Positions 49,442 through 59,829 of a stretch of 64,000 nucleotides of DNA are shown one piece after another. Location of the stretch: positions 124,001 through 188,000 of the forward strand of contig JAPEHQ010000003.1 in NCBI GenBank assembly GCA_027405735.1, read 5' to 3'. The notes beneath the pieces were generated by a model, which ran no database searches, was not told the origin of the DNA, and was given only the letters and a program-made list of their open reading frames with translations. Every line of letters begins with the position of its first letter. The first letter of the stretch is position 1. Position numbers and translations under genes: made by a program. This stretch comes from Mucor racemosus (Eukaryota; Mucoromycota; Mucoromycetes; Mucorales; Mucoraceae).

Positions 49442-51414
49442 ATGCTTGAAATTAACACTACTGACAAAAGTGAAAATCAATCACCAATTAGTCCTCCAAC
49501 ACCATTAACACCATCATCCTTCAATAACAATAACTATTCGTTATTTAATTCCTCATCTTCATCCCGTACAACAAACTGGCTCTCATTAGATACAAATCCA
49601 ATGTTGCGTAAGCATTCTGTTCAAGTTGATGGCAATGATTTTCCTACCAATTCAGCAACATTTGATTATTGGAGAAGATCATCAACACCTAATATTATGA
49701 GCACATGTACGCTTTGTTTCAATTCACAAATGCAATTATATAATTTATCTTGCGGTCAACATCAATTCTGTCATACGTGTTTAAATAATAATACTCAATC
49801 AATGCTTCAAGAAACATGTCCTTTTTGCGCACAGGTAATAATCTACATCAATTGTGTAATGCTTTAATTAACCCCTGAATTTATTTATAGACAAATGTGA
49901 ATGAGAATATTGTACATAAATCATCAACATCAACATCAACAAACGCCACCCTTTCCAATGATGATTATTTATTTACAAATCAATATTACTCTCAAGTAAA
50001 CAATGCTGCTACATATTATCCCTGTGTTAAATTAACAAATGTATGTATTCGGTTTAATTATATAATTCAACATTACTCATTAATACGTTTTTTTTAATAA
50101 GATCCCTTGGGATGTATCCCAAAACGATGTCCGTAATTTTTTCGGAAACTGTCGAATCCCCCCTTCATTAGCGTGTTCTCAATCAATTCATGTAAGTATA
50201 ATACGCTCCTGTGCTTTTCTTGTATCCCTTTTTAATATGAACCCCTTAAAAAGATTATGATGGACCGTACCACTGGAAAAACATTATCAGATGCTTATGT
50301 TGAATTTGCAACTATTTCGGATTTACGTCGAGCTATTGATACTAAAAATCAAAAACCACTGAAAGGCAGAATTGTTTCTGTTAGTGAATGCTGTCAAGAA
50401 GAATTACTCAAGGTTGTATTTCCTAAATGGAGAGGTCAATTTCAAGGTGTTTCTGCTATTCCTCCAACCAATGATGTCGTTAGAACAATGACAACTGCTG
50501 CAGGTGGTGGTAATAGCTCCGGATGTCCACCTTTTATTACTCGCGAAGAGATCAATTCATTACTGGTTGTATGCAAGAATTATAAGGTAAAGATGAAAAA
50601 TACTACCTACTCAATTGATTCTAATTTATTATTCTAGTTGCATTTCTCGAGAAAATGTGCTGAAAGACCATTTGAAAACATCATTAGTGTAATTGCAAAA
50701 TATCCTTGGCACCAAACACATCTTATTTCAACAATGCACAGAGATCACATTTACGAAATGTTGAAACTATCAATTGAATCTTTAAAGACACATCTTGCAA
50801 AAGATTATGTTCAAATTGATAAAACTTTACTAGAAAGATTAGTTCGTGCAGGAATTATGTGTCCTGCATTCACTGAACGTCAAAAAACCACTTTATTACA
50901 GGCTTCTCGTATTGAATGTCCACAAGATATCATTGGATTTTTGGTTTCCAATAGTGCAACTACTACCAACATGATATCTCCTAGCTTTGTTAATAATAAT
51001 AATATACCATCCCCTATCTCTCAACAAAGCAAGCAATTACCAAAACAACCATTTATTTCACAACATTCAGTTCATCCTTGGGAAATCATGAGTGAGGAAG
51101 ATGATTTATTATTCACATCCGCAAATATGTCACCAATTTCTTCAATCATTCGAGATATTCAAAAGAGTTGTTCCATTGACGACAAACAAGATCCTATTAC
51201 TAATAAGCAACCAATAACCAATGTTCATCAATTACCTAATAATGGCATTCCTTTATTATTGCAACCAATTTCTAATCAACTTGAGCATCAACACTCATCT
51301 AATAATATCAAGAATTTGTCACCTTGGGCACCTTCTTTTAAATCTAAATCACCTTCCGATATTTGGAGAATGACATTACCTGTGGAATCTTCAAAGAGTA
51401 TATTAACCGCCTAA
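49442..51414 (+). CDS. RING-finger plus RRM RNA-binding protein
   Basis: Five exons: 49442-49834, 49891-50040, 50102-50191, 50254-50586, 50638-51414; 580 residues. A RING-like finger at about 89-130 has CTLC.., CGQHQFCHTC and CPFC, the C3HC4 spacing of E3 ubiquitin ligases. An RRM follows at about 175-255, built from three exons: CVKLTNIPWDVSQNDVRNFF, then IMMDRTTGKTLSDAYVEF and LKGRIVSVS; it resembles the quasi-RRM of hnRNP F/H or RBM proteins. A helical region (PFENIISVIAKYPWHQTHLI) and a long Ser/Asn/Gln-rich tail complete it. The exon 4 acceptor is AAAAAG, a weak AAG type. RING with RRM in one chain suggests an RNA-guided or RNA-regulated ubiquitin ligase, as in Not4 or MEX-3-like proteins, but Not4 has a different finger. 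The exact family is not recognised. Confidence 0.85.
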
Positions 51415-51528
51415 AGCTAATAATAGTAACAATTTAATGCCTTTTTCTATCAATTGGCTTTGCAGCAATTCTTTCAGATTTTTTTTATACAAACAATAGT
51501 CTTTTTTTTTTATTTATATCGAATAAAC

Positions 51529-52486
51529 TTAATAATAACCAGGCAAAATGAATTCTAATTTGCGAACAGTTTCAGGGTTTCTCTTCTCAGGGGCAGTCAT
51601 TCCAGAGAACTTCATAGATCCCTTCAATTTAGGTTCAAGAGAATCGTTGGTAACAGCAGCTTCAAGATCAGGTAAAAGAGCATGCAATAAAGTCTTTGCA
51701 TTTTTACCATTGTTACCCATATTTTGCATGACAGTTTCAACAGTAACAGCTTCCTCATTTTCTCTCCAACAATCGTAATCGGTAGACATACAAATCATTT
51801 GATAAGCAATTTCAGCTTCACGAGCCAACTTGGATTCGGGCAAAGCACTCATGTTGATAACATCACCACCCCAAGAGCGGTACATGTGAGATTCAGCACG
51901 AGTAGAGAAAGCAGGACCTTCCATACAAACAGCAGTTTTCTTTTGATGTAATTTAGCTCCAAATTCAAGAACCTTTTCGTGCTTTGCGATCAAATCAGAA
52001 AGACCAGCATGGAAAGGATCAGCGAAACCAGCATGAGCAACCAAACCTTCACCAAAGAAAGTAGAGGGACGAAGACCACGAGTACGGTCGATCAATTGAT
52101 CGGGCAAAACGAAATCACAAGGAGGAATATCTTCACGAAGAGATCCAACAGCAGAGAAAGCAAGGATAACTTCAACACCGAGAGATTTGAGAGCGGCAAT
52201 GTTGGCACGGACAGGAACTTCAGTGGGAGTCAAATAATGACCACGACCATGACGAGCCAAGAAAGCAATCTTGTTACCGCTAGGAGTCTTGGAGATAACA
52301 ATCTTATCACTAGCAAAACCCCAAGGCTATATAATTATAAATATTCATAATTTTCTTTATCAAGGGGAAAAAAAAAAAACTTACAGTCTCGGGATTAACT
52401 TCCTCAATGACTTCAAGACCTTCAAGGTTGTAAAGACCGGAACCACCGATAACGGCAATCTTGACGTCGTGAATTGTATTGACCAT
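51529..52486 (-). CDS. MEU1: S-methyl-5'-thioadenosine phosphorylase
   Basis: Two exons, 52486-52385 and 52326-51529; 299 residues, close to the usual length of about 280-340. The protein has IAVIGGSGLYNLEGL (phosphate loop), FLARHGRGHYLTPTEVP, DQLIDRT, CMEGPAFSTRAES and INMSALPES.LAREAEI, all signatures of MTA phosphorylase in the PNP/MTAP family 2. The enzyme splits 5'-methylthioadenosine from polyamine synthesis into adenine and methylthioribose-1-phosphate, feeding methionine salvage in the cytosol. Codon use is more biased than in neighbours (many AAG, TTC, ATC, GGT), pointing to high expression. It lies tail to tail with the RING/RRM gene (114-bp gap). The start is the first ATG, after an A-rich leader. 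Confidence 0.96.
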
Positions 52487-54573
52487 TGTTTTTATATGTT
52501 TAAAAAAAAAAAAAACAAGAGAAAGAACCAAACGATGATAGTGCCCTATTGCAAGAAGCTTGTACCCAAACTATTTTTTTTCTTGCAGTCACCCATCATC
52601 AGTTTTGCAACGTTGGTCCGAACCAATTATACAAAATCTACAAGGTAATGCGCCATAATACATAGATGGTACACGAGCCGCAGTTGCTGATTTGCTTGTA
52701 GAACATTGAGTGCATATGTTACTTTTTCAAGATAACTGATAGTAGTATTTATATACGCTATATCGATAAGACTTTTCTCTATATTTTCATTGCAGTCAAG
52801 TTTGTAGATTGTGAAAATTGCGTAGTTTTTTCCTTAGATCTTGAATGGTTGATATACACCAATAGTGTTTAAATAATTTCTGCTTGCCAAAAAAATATAT
52901 ATACTAATATAAAGAAATGTTTTAGATATAATTTGAAGTGTTGCTATACTATTTCACATTATTTGTTTTGATGTTAATTATCGAACATTATCTATTCAAG
53001 AGCATCAAGTATCATTTATTTCACAAAGCAGGGTTTAGCGGTCTTTAAATATTCAAGATTTCAAGGCACTTCCAAAATGTCAAAAAACGTCCAAATTGAA
53101 ATTTTTTTAGACTTTTTGGCAAATAGCTCAATAAATTGTATAGTAACTATAGGTAGTAAATTAATTAAAGTCTATAGTATACTAATTTTCCCATTCAATA
53201 GTACTGTTTTTTTAAAAAAATTACTAACAAAATTTTGCTTGATTTTGAAAAATAAAAATATTGGTTTTTTCTGAAAAAATCTAAAATATGAATAATAAAT
53301 TGGGCAGTAGACATTCTCAAGTGATAGAGCAAGTTTTTACGGCCATTTTTCATCAGTATATACCTTAGTAAAAAATCTCGTTTTTCGGTTTTAAAATCGT
53401 ATTTTTGAAAAAATGCGATTTTTCATGAGGTATACCTCATGGAAAACCGACGTAAAATCAAAAGAAATATTTTTTCCCAAAACTGCTTGAGAAAGTATCT
53501 ATTGAATGAGAGTAATCGGCTGGTATACATTTGAGCACTGGCAAGCGTCCATAACCCATTGAAAGCGCCTTTTAAAGTACTGATTTATGCCTTTTTGTGA
53601 AACAAAGGATATTTTTGTAGTACATGACCCCTTAAATATAAGGGTTATTGTATTTTTTGATAGCTTATATTAACTGCTTGAAGCTGGGATATCTGATGAT
53701 GGTATCATTATGGATACAAGTTGAGAAATGAACACGATTGCTTTATTTTTGGGATGGAATGTCGCCAAAATCAACTGACTTGGTTTAAATTTTATAGTTG
53801 ATTATTGATCAATTTTCAGATGTTTCGCTCAATTTCAAGCCTTCAAGACATTGCGTCAGACTCGCATACTTTTTTGACATTGCAACACATATTACATATG
53901 TTTCCTAAATCTACCAAACAAGCATCGTAATTTGCGATGTCTGGTTATGAAAAGAGATGATTTCTCAAAACGATTAGATTTGATGCTGTTTTTTTTACAT
54001 CTAAAATCATTTTAATGCAATTTATTTGTACTCAAGGTCCCCAATGAAACTATTTTATAATTTTAGACATAATCCTACAGTTTAAATATACAAAAAAATC
54101 ACTCAAATCAATACAAATACAAAGCAAAAGGTGGCGGCATTTGAATGATTTGGTCGGGGTTCAGGTTTTGCTGTTTTTCGAAAAAACAGCTCTGGGCGTC
54201 CAATTCAACATGTTTAAAGAATTAATTCAACACTTTACCAATAGTAAATTAATTTTTTTTACAACATCAATATCTGGAAGCATATCAAAATTATTCTTAT
54301 AATTTTTATTTTTTAAAAAATGACTATATCACGAATTAAATCATACTTACGTTTAGGGTATAACCATAACTCAATGGACGTCAAGAAAACTGGCGGTTGA
54401 CTAAAACATACTCCTGCCCCAAATGCTGAAAGGTCGATTCAATGGGCACCGCGTATCGTGACTGAAGACATCTATAAGCACTACGTAAGGCCAATCTTTT
54501 TGAATCCAAATGATTTGAGCCAAATTTGCCTCCTTTTTTGTGTTTTCATTCATCATTCTATTATTTTAATATT
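52487..54573. other. Intergenic, gene-free, includes repeat R3 copy 2
   Basis: This is the upstream region of both the phosphorylase (-) and Sed5 (+) genes. No ORF is supported. 53340-53620 is the R3 repeat copy. The stretch at 54100-54420 has loosely repeated A/T runs and a GC-richer phrase (GGTCGGGGTTCAGG) without known function. Confidence 0.5.
53340..53620 (+). repeat. Interspersed repeat R3, copy 2
   Basis: Partner of 36540-36790, see there. Includes a short inverted repeat ATGAGGTATACCTCAT at about 53424. Confidence 0.5.
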
Positions 54574-55927
54574 ATGGCAACATTATTTAAAGATAGAACA
54601 AATGAGTTTCACTCGATGTGTGAGCGTATCCGCACACGAACACATATGCCCACTTCAATTTTAGAACGAAGAGCTCTTTTATCTCCAGAACCGTCGAATG
54701 CTAGCATAACAAAGAACAGTAAAAAAAGTCCTCACGCTCGTTCCGAATTTTCTGTTATGGCAGCTGAAATTAGTAGACAAATAACGAATACTGCAGGCAA
54801 ATTAGAGAAACTTACAAGGCGTAAGGTTTAATTATATATATATATATATATATTTATATATTTATATGATTATATGAATCTAACTTTTTTATTTTAAAAA
54901 AGTTGCCAAGAGAAAGACACTTTTTGATGATAAACCTGTCGAGATCAGTGTAAATAATCTTTTTTTGGAGAATTTTTTAATTTGATTGTTAATACTTTGA
55001 TATAGGAATTAACATTTATTATAAAACAAGATATTGCCAAATTAAATAAGCAAATTGCCATGTTGCAAGATTATACAAGGCATCAAAAGCAGATATCGAA
55101 GCAAGCAACGGAACATACATCGAATGTAGTCGTTGCTTTACAAAGTAAATTAGCAGATACATCTATGAGTTTTAAGGATGTTTTAGAGATTCGAACAGAG
55201 GTATGTAGCTCCGTTTTTTGAATACTAGGCATGGTGGAGTGCTGATTTTATGATAGAATATGAAAATGTCAAAAGATAAAAGAGATCAATTTTTATTTTC
55301 GACAGCAGAACAAGGAGCAGATCCAGCATTAGGTAAATTTATTTTCAAAAATGACAATATAATAGCACATGTTAAATTGTATTGTTATATAGCTAATTCA
55401 CCTCTCATGAAATCCCGACGCCGTGGACTAGAAACAACACCTATATCACCACAATCACAATCAGCAAATAATGTAGCAATTTTAGAGGAAAGCAAGGAAA
55501 CTGAACAAGAATCTACACTATCGCTGGGAATACCAATGATTACGCAACAACAACAACAAGAAATGATGGTTATGGAACAGGATAGATATATCGATCATAG
55601 ATCGTCTGCTATTGAAAGCATTGAAAGCACGATAGCAGAACTAGGTGGTATATTTCAACAATTAGCAACTATGGTAGCGGAACAAAGAGAGACAGTACAA
55701 AGGTATGGCAAATTCAAGATTTCAAATGTATTTTTTTTTTTTTTTTGTATTAATATTTTTTTTTCTACAGAATCGATCAAAATACTGATGACATCGAGAT
55801 GAATGTAATGGGAGCTCAAAGAGAATTACTTAAATATTACACTAGTATTAGCTCCAATCGATGGCTAATAGTTAAAATATTTGTAACGATCGTTCTATTT
55901 TTTCTGCTTTTTACATTCATCATGTAA
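54574..55927 (+). CDS. SED5: Syntaxin-5/Sed5 t-SNARE of the Golgi
   Basis: Six exons: 54574-54820, 54903-54949, 55006-55200, 55257-55332, 55393-55702, 55771-55927; 343 residues. The N-terminus ATLFKDRTNEF matches the D(R)xxEF peptide that binds the SM protein Sly1. The LAKRKTLFDD.PVEI and LTFIIKQDIAKLNKQI segments belong to the Sed5 Habc region. The SNARE helix (about 245-305: IESIESTIAELGGIFQQLAT, QRIDQNTDDIEMNV) carries the zero-layer Gln of a Qa-SNARE, followed by a C-terminal 19-residue membrane anchor (VKIFVTIVLFFLLFTFIM). Sed5 acts as the Qa-SNARE for ER-to-Golgi and intra-Golgi fusion. All junctions are GT..AG, and exon 2 is only 47 nt. An upstream in-frame ATG at 54526 exists but would bury the Sly1-binding peptide. 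Confidence 0.95.
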
Positions 55928-56078
55928 CACAAACCCTTTTTTACAATAAAAATGAATGAAATGGATGACTGAGTGACCTTGTTTTCTCAACGTTTTAGAC
56001 TAATTTTTTTGTTGTTATTATCGTTTTTAGTCTTGAATAATCAGTTATTCTTTTTATTTCTTTAGTTTATTCATAAAG

Positions 56079-56325
56079 ATGTATTTTTATAATCAAAACG
56101 ATGCTAACTTTACAGAAAACAATGATAATTTACACTATAAAAATCCACCAAATGAACTCTATCCAAATACATCTTTCGACCCAAATGATCACATTGTAGA
56201 ACCTCAAGAATCTCCAATTGATTTTCTAAATAACAATCATCTTGAATTTGATTCCAATAACCTATTTAATGAGAGTTCTTTATTTGATTCGACCAATTCA
56301 AACTGGGATAATCCGCACTACCACC

Positions 56326-56357
<32 letters not shown>

Positions 56358-58190
56358 CAAATAGATACACAGCAAGAAGCTATTTTGTTATCGGACCCAA
56401 ATTTTTTACGCCAACATCAATTATTACGAAATCAGCATCAACAACAAGAAGAAGATCAACATAATGAAGTGTCAAATTTGACAGTAATGTTTGAACCTAT
56501 TAAACAAGAGGATCAAGGAAAAAAGAAACAAAATAATCGTCGCCAACATTTAGTTGGAAAACCTGTAGCAGTTGATGAAAATGGTGTAGATGAAACTGAT
56601 GAAACTAAAATTGATCATCAACGCCGATTTAATGAATTGCAAGCTCGTTTTAGGGTAAATTATGCACCTAAAACATCGCAATCATCTAAAGGAAAATCAG
56701 CAAAAAAATATTCTACATCTCCACAAACACAAAATATTACTTCAAAGCGTGCTTCCAGTAGTAAATCTCCTGTTACACATCAATCACCATCTCCTGTTCC
56801 ACCTTTTGAAAAAGAAGCTTCATTTTCACCTGTAAAATTTGAGCATATACCTATTAAAATTGAAGATCAACAAAAGAAATCACCCTCTATTGGGGGTCTT
56901 GTCATGAATACAAACAACAACAATATGGAAGATAGTTTTTTGTCTAAAGAAATTCTGTCTTCTTCTGTTCCTGCACGAACCTTGCCTATTCAAATCCAAC
57001 GTGTAACACGGCCAAATAGTAACCAACCATTTGATGCTGAATCCCATCAAAGACAATTGGACAATCAATTGACCAAAGTAGATTTTGATGATATTACTGT
57101 ATCTGAATTAAAGGAAATGCTGAGACAAAGAGGTAAACCTGCAACCGGTAAAAAGGCTATATTATTACAACGATTACAAGAAGAACGAGATATTGCCAAG
57201 GGCGGTAGAAGCCCTGGAAGTAATCGTATTGCAAATCGTCATTCTCAACCTTTACCCTTTTCTCGTTCTTTGAATCTTCCAGAAACACCTAAACAACAAA
57301 GACCTCGATCTTTTCAGGGTGGTGGTACTTTACCTGTTCCTATTAATAAAACAGATGGTGGCAGTAGTAGTTATTATCATGCTGCTTCTTCTGCATCTCC
57401 ATCTGTACCAAACTTCTTGCCTCCTGGTTCTCCTGGTGGTCAATTACATCGTTCCATTGCAAACATGCATATCGGATCACCACCCGCAACAACTTCTAGA
57501 CGTTATTCACCCTATTCTCCAAGATTAAGTAGTTCACCAAAGACTATGCACCACGAATATTCTTCTTCTGTCCCTTTACATTCTGGTGATTTGTCATCAT
57601 CACCTAATAATAACAATAATAATGTGGCTTCATCTACGCAGAATACCAATAATAGTAATAACAACAATGGTAATGGGATGATGTTGTCATCATCTTACTC
57701 TGCAAGGCCTGCTTGTCGTTATTATAATAATCCCAAAACTTATAAACCATTTACTTCCTCTGCATTAGCTACACCTGACAGAGAAGAAGATGTCAATCCA
57801 TTTGACAGCTATTATGCTGGTGGTGAATCTGCCATTGCAGAAGAAAAGACAATTTCTGTACCAGAAACGAATTATAATAATGCCGTTAATAGTAGTAATA
57901 GTATGTTGAGTAATCTCGACAATATGGATTGGACAGACCCTACTGCCCTTGAATTATTATTACAACAAGGTGAATTTGAAATGTAATTTGCTTTTATTTT
58001 GGATATCTTGTTAACATTTTATTAGGAACATACAATATGAATATTGCTGAAATGATTGGCCAACCTTTGTACAGTGATGATGTTGTTTTGACTAATGAAC
58101 AAATTATGGCATTGCTTAATACTCAACAAGCACCTCCATTTGAATTTAGATTGAATGATACAAATTTTACACCAGATCAACCTTTATTTC

Positions 58191-58248
<58 letters not shown>

Positions 58249-58303
58249 GCAACAGCAACAGCAACAACAACAACAACATCAGGAACAGCAGCATTATAAT
58301 TAA
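56079..58303 (+). CDS. SAP-domain protein with polyQ tail (transcription or chromatin regulator)
   Basis: Two exons, 56079-57969 and 58026-58303; 722 residues. A His/Gln tract lies near residues 85-105. A SAP motif at about 338-372 (ITVSELKEMLRQRGKPATGK, KAILLQRLQEER) has the DNA-binding helix-extended loop-helix pattern. The rest is Ser/Pro/Asn-rich and disordered, and the last exon ends in a run of about 30 Gln encoded by CAA with some CAG. SAP plus a long disordered region and acidic ends (WTDPTALELLLQQG) recalls myocardin/MRTF-like co-activators or SAP regulators of chromatin, so a nuclear role is inferred. Splicing at CAACAAG|GTGAAT extends the frame beyond the stop at 57986; the unspliced form would end with EFEM, so intron retention would give a protein without the polyQ tail. 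Confidence 0.82.
58190..58281 (+). repeat. CAA/CAG trinucleotide repeat coding for polyQ
   Basis: About 30 Gln codons, mostly CAA with a CAG-CAA-rich middle, in the last exon of the SAP-domain gene. Likely length-variable between strains. Confidence 0.95.
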
Positions 58304-59009
58304 CGATTATTTTCTTATGAATAATATATACATTACAAAGTATATCAAATATGCCCCCCTTCCCGTTTCACCCTCACTTCACTACTTGGCTTTTTCCCTC
58401 TTGATCTAACAATTTCTTTCTTGTACATTATTTAGCTATTATCATACATGTCTGAGTAGTACCATTCCTTTTTTCTTGTATAATTTCGTACAAGCATAAA
58501 GATTCATCAATATATATATATATATATAAGATGCTGTTTATTATTTGTTTTTTCATTTGTTAAATGTATCAATTTGTGTAAATAGTATTGTTATGAAAAG
58601 AAATTATTATTGAAAGAAGCATCATCAATGTTCAGAACTGCTTTTAATGATTGACTATATTTGATGTGGTTTAAAGCTTTTAGCATCTGAGAAACTTACA
58701 GCCTGTTATTGCAGGATCTTTTATATATGTCTTAATCCTGCTAAACATGTATAAAACCCGTATGTACGCATTTGCAGCGTGTGCGACGGATAATTTTGAA
58801 AAAAACTGGTTGTGAAATGCAGAAACAAAAATTACTATATATCAAGCATTGTGTTTTTGCGGTTATTTTCGTTATTTACATGCATCAAAATAAAATGTGC
58901 TAAAAAATCTTTTAAATGACTTCAAGCGACCTGCCCTGATTACTGAAAGCCTGCAAATTTGTGGGAAAAGTCAACTCTTATTAACCTGAAAGTTTTTGCA
59001 AACAGTATT
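58304..59009. other. Intergenic between SAP-domain gene and the Fanzor locus
   Basis: Contains the 3' flank of the SAP gene, with an (AT)n run at about 58509-58527. No ORF. This may include the left boundary of a Fanzor-bearing element, but no target-site duplication or terminal repeat could be assigned. Confidence 0.5.
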
Positions 59010-59153
59010 TTCACCCTGAGACTCAACCAGACTCAAGGTATTTTCTATCTGACTTCGAAATTAAGCAGTGAAATTGAAAAATTAAAAAGTATTTTTGAGC
59101 CACCCGCTTAAAATATTAAAAATACCTTGAGTCTGGTTGAGTCTCAGGGTGAA
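59010..59153. repeat. 144-bp palindrome with perfect 35-bp arms
   Basis: The left arm 59010-59044 begins TTCACCCTGAGACTCAACCA and the right arm 59119-59153 is its exact reverse complement. They are separated by a 74-bp loop (59045-59118) that ends in an AT-rich stretch. Perfect identity over 35 bp shows recent formation or selection. It lies about 290 bp upstream of the small acidic ORF and about 680 bp upstream of the nuclease start codon. It could be a MITE-like insertion, a transposon end, or the source of a long hairpin RNA. No clear target-site duplication flanks it. Confidence 0.9.
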
Positions 59154-59207
59154 GATATTGGGTTTGAGTTGCTTATACTGAAAAATATGCAAGGACAGTA
59201 GTAGTAT

Positions 59208-59227
59208 TCACAAGTTTTGACTTGTGA
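59208..59227. other. Short perfect hairpin
   Basis: TCACAAGT and ACTTGTGA form an 8-bp stem with a TTTG loop, between the 144-bp palindrome and the small acidic ORF. No known role. Confidence 0.6.
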
Positions 59228-59442
59228 AAAAACCTTTGACATGTTGGCAATAAGAGTCGCACAGTAGTTTGCTTCGGTTCATTTGTATTAATAGCCCTTA
59301 AAAACACTATAAATAAAGAAAACTATCTTTTGATTCTCCTGTAGATTTACCTGATATATTAGCTACTAAATAATAAATAATCAAAATCTACATACTCGTC
59401 ATCAATATTTTACTTAAAGCATTATTTTTATACAAAAAAAAC

Positions 59443-59766
59443 ATGAGCTCCCCACCTCCTACCGAGAATAATATTTGTAAAAGACATCTTATTGTTGAAG
59501 ATGAAGAAGAAATCGAAGCAGAAATCGAAAACCAACATGTTCTCATGGATGCTGTAGATCAAAATCACCCAACGTTTGTACCTGATACTGAAATTTTCAC
59601 TAGGGCACGTACGGTATAATATCAAAACAACAAAGAAGCTCATATATTTGCAATTAACTTTTTTTAACAACTTGCGAACTTGACATTCTGCAAAACCAAA
59701 TAAATTATTTGGATTGATTTGGCCCCACAGCGTGAGCGAGGAAACCCCGCTGTTGGCCAACATTGA
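59443..59766 (+). CDS. Small acidic protein upstream of the Fanzor gene (hypothetical)
   Basis: ATG at 59443 opens a 57-codon frame (MSSPPPTENNICKRHLIVED, then EEEIEAEIENQHVLMDAVDQ) that ends at a donor ACG|GTATAA. A good acceptor with a pyrimidine/CCCCACAG context at 59730 allows a second exon 59731-59766 (RERGNPAVGQH, stop), giving 68 residues. The composition is strongly acidic in the middle and basic at the end, and has a protein-like look, with no known domain. It lies on the same strand just upstream of the nuclease gene. It may be a separate ORF, a leader exon of the nuclease transcript whose join I cannot place, or a uORF. Confidence 0.4.
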
Positions 59767-59829
59767 ATGTATTAGCATCGACAACATTTGATCTTTCTTT
59801 TCTTCTTTGTCTATTGTAATAACATCTCA

